Below are positions 63,062 through 64,000 of a DNA stretch of 64,000 nt, piece by piece; position 1 is the first letter of the stretch, and the number at the start of each line of letters is the position of its first letter. A program made the translations under genes and the position numbers. This DNA comes from SAR116 cluster bacterium AG-390-L20 (lineage in GTDB: Bacteria > Pseudomonadota > Alphaproteobacteria > Puniceispirillales > Marisalimonadaceae): assembly GCA_003278095.1 (NCBI GenBank), contig QCHB01000009.1, positions 1-64,000 on the forward strand, read 5' to 3'. The notes under the pieces were generated by a model. That model was not told the origin of the DNA, ran no database searches, and worked only from the letters and a program-made list of their open reading frames with translations.

Positions 63062-64000
63062 AGAAGTTTAGTGAATTAATAAATAAATTATTATTAACAT
63101 CCTCTAGAAACAGGAAAATTGATATTTTGTCTAATTATTTTCAAAACACCTCTGATCCAGATAGAGGATATACCTTAGCTATTTTGACAAATGAATTAGA
63201 ATTAAGAAATATTCCTATTTCTAGAATTAAAGAAATTGTATTTGAAAATGTCGATAAAGAATTATTTACTCTTTCATATGACTATGTCGGAGACTTGGCT
63301 GAGACAATTTCTTTAATTTGGCCTCACAAGGAATTGGGTTCTCTTTTATGTATTTCAGAAATAATAGATGTATTAAGAAATTTAAAAAGAGATGATGTTA
63401 ATAAAACTATTAAATATTATCTTTCTATAGCAAATGAAACTGAAAGGTGGGCACTAGTTAAATTAATTAGTGGTGGATTAAGGATAGGTGTATCATCTAG
63501 GTTAGCAAAAACTGCCCTAGCTAAATTCAGTAATAAAAAATTAGATGATATTGAGAAAATATGGCATGGCATCGAGACCCCTTATAATAATTTATTTAAT
63601 TGGTTATGTAATCAAGGACCTATGCCCAAGATAGATTTGTTGAAAACATTCAATCCAATGATGCTTGCTAATCCTATATCTAAAAATGACTTCAAAACGC
63701 TTATTTCAAGTGAGTTTATAGCAGAATGGAAATGGGACGGAATTAGAGTGCAAATTATTTTAGGTAAAAGTTCTGTAAAGATTTTTTCCCGAACTGGTGA
63801 CGATATAAGCCAATCCTTTCCTGAAATTAAAAATGGTTCAGATAGTATGGTAATCTTAGATGGTGAGTTATTAGTTGGTAGAGATTTTATACCAATGAAT
63901 TTTAATTCACTGCAACAAAGGTTAAATAGAAAAAAAGTGACACAAAAACATATGGACGAGTTTCCTGCATTTATAAAGTTGTACGATATTTTGTATTTAA
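63058..64000 (+). CDS. ATP-dependent DNA ligase, C-terminus beyond window end
   Basis: DNA ligase whose frame is open to the window end (314 codons seen, about 530 expected). Starts at GTG 63058 (KKFSELINKLLLTSSRNRK). N-terminal DNA-binding domain to about 190, then the adenylation domain with motif I as EWKWDGIRVQ (Lys nucleophile), SRTGDDIS (motif Ia/III area) and ILDGELL. Joins ends processed by the exonuclease, helicase and PdeM genes beside it. Confidence 0.93.
   Translation, partial: MKKFSELINKLLLTSSRNRKIDILSNYFQNTSDPDRGYTLAILTNELELRNIPISRIKEIVFENVDKELFTLSYDYVGDLAETISLIWPHKELGSLLCISEIIDVLRNLKRDDVNKTIKYYLSIANETERWALVKLISGGLRIGVSSRLAKTALAKFSNKKLDDIEKIWHGIETPYNNLFNWLCNQGPMPKIDLLKTFNPMMLANPISKNDFKTLISSEFIAEWKWDGIRVQIILGKSSVKIFSRTGDDISQSFPEIKNGSDSMVILDGELLVGRDFIPMNFNSLQQRLNRKKVTQKHMDEFPAFIKLYDILYL

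Overview
The window is about 70% A+T by eye, has short intergenic gaps, uses many TTG starts, and carries a PHB locus, a PhaR-type regulator, DUF2842 and DUF3726 proteins, the ligase-associated helicase/nuclease set and many Fe(II)/2-oxoglutarate dioxygenases. This suggests an A+T-rich marine alphaproteobacterium; the lineage is an inference. No tRNA, rRNA, insertion sequence, prophage or CRISPR array was recognised, and no gene-free stretch exceeds 300 bases.

Layout. (1) 1-8.8 kb: accessory metabolism, with a LysR regulator (cut by the window edge), an unusual SDR, a DadA-like FAD oxidoreductase, a DEAD-box helicase, a miniature MotA-like membrane protein, a DehI-type dehalogenase homologue, RraA-like, TauE/SafE and TauD-like genes. 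(2) 8.9-30.3 kb: one continuous block of 22 genes in three operons (9 leftward, 5 rightward, 8 leftward), almost all encoding exported, membrane or lipid-anchored proteins of unrecognised family. Recognisable pieces are an ExbB/MotA-like channel protein, an ExbD-like partner with Glu for Asp, a lytic transglycosylase, a membrane-anchored Lon-type (S16) protease domain without AAA+ module, a fusion ending in FlgT/CsgG-like domains, a lipoprotein, a glycine-zipper protein, TonB-like single-span proteins and a small winged-helix regulator next to a divergent promoter with an inverted repeat. I read this as an undescribed, ion-driven, envelope-spanning machine; it is the main find. (3) 30.4-46.5 kb: endonuclease I, then catabolic operons: PhyH/thiolase/PhyH/TIM-barrel/TauD, PsiE, M19 peptidase homologue, an unknown/DUF3726 pair, an enolase-superfamily/DUF2842/SDR/VOC operon, another TauD, a second DehI-like protein and gamma-glutamyltransferase.

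(4) 46.5-55.9 kb: a PHB storage locus (phaB, phaZ, phaC, phaP, phaR) bracketed by two same-orientation paralogous class III cyclases with TolB-like and TPR domains. The phaP promoter holds TGC-rich repeats that look like PhaR operators. (5) 56-64 kb: an MFS/BT1-like transporter, a YeiH-type exporter, and the divergent ligase-associated DNA repair set (pdeM and Lhr-like helicase leftward; exonuclease and ATP-dependent ligase rightward, the ligase cut by the window end).

Functional reading. Transport and catabolic genes suit a heterotroph living on dissolved organic sulfur/nitrogen compounds and storing carbon as PHB. The large envelope block is self-contained, with its own candidate regulator and cell-wall hydrolase.
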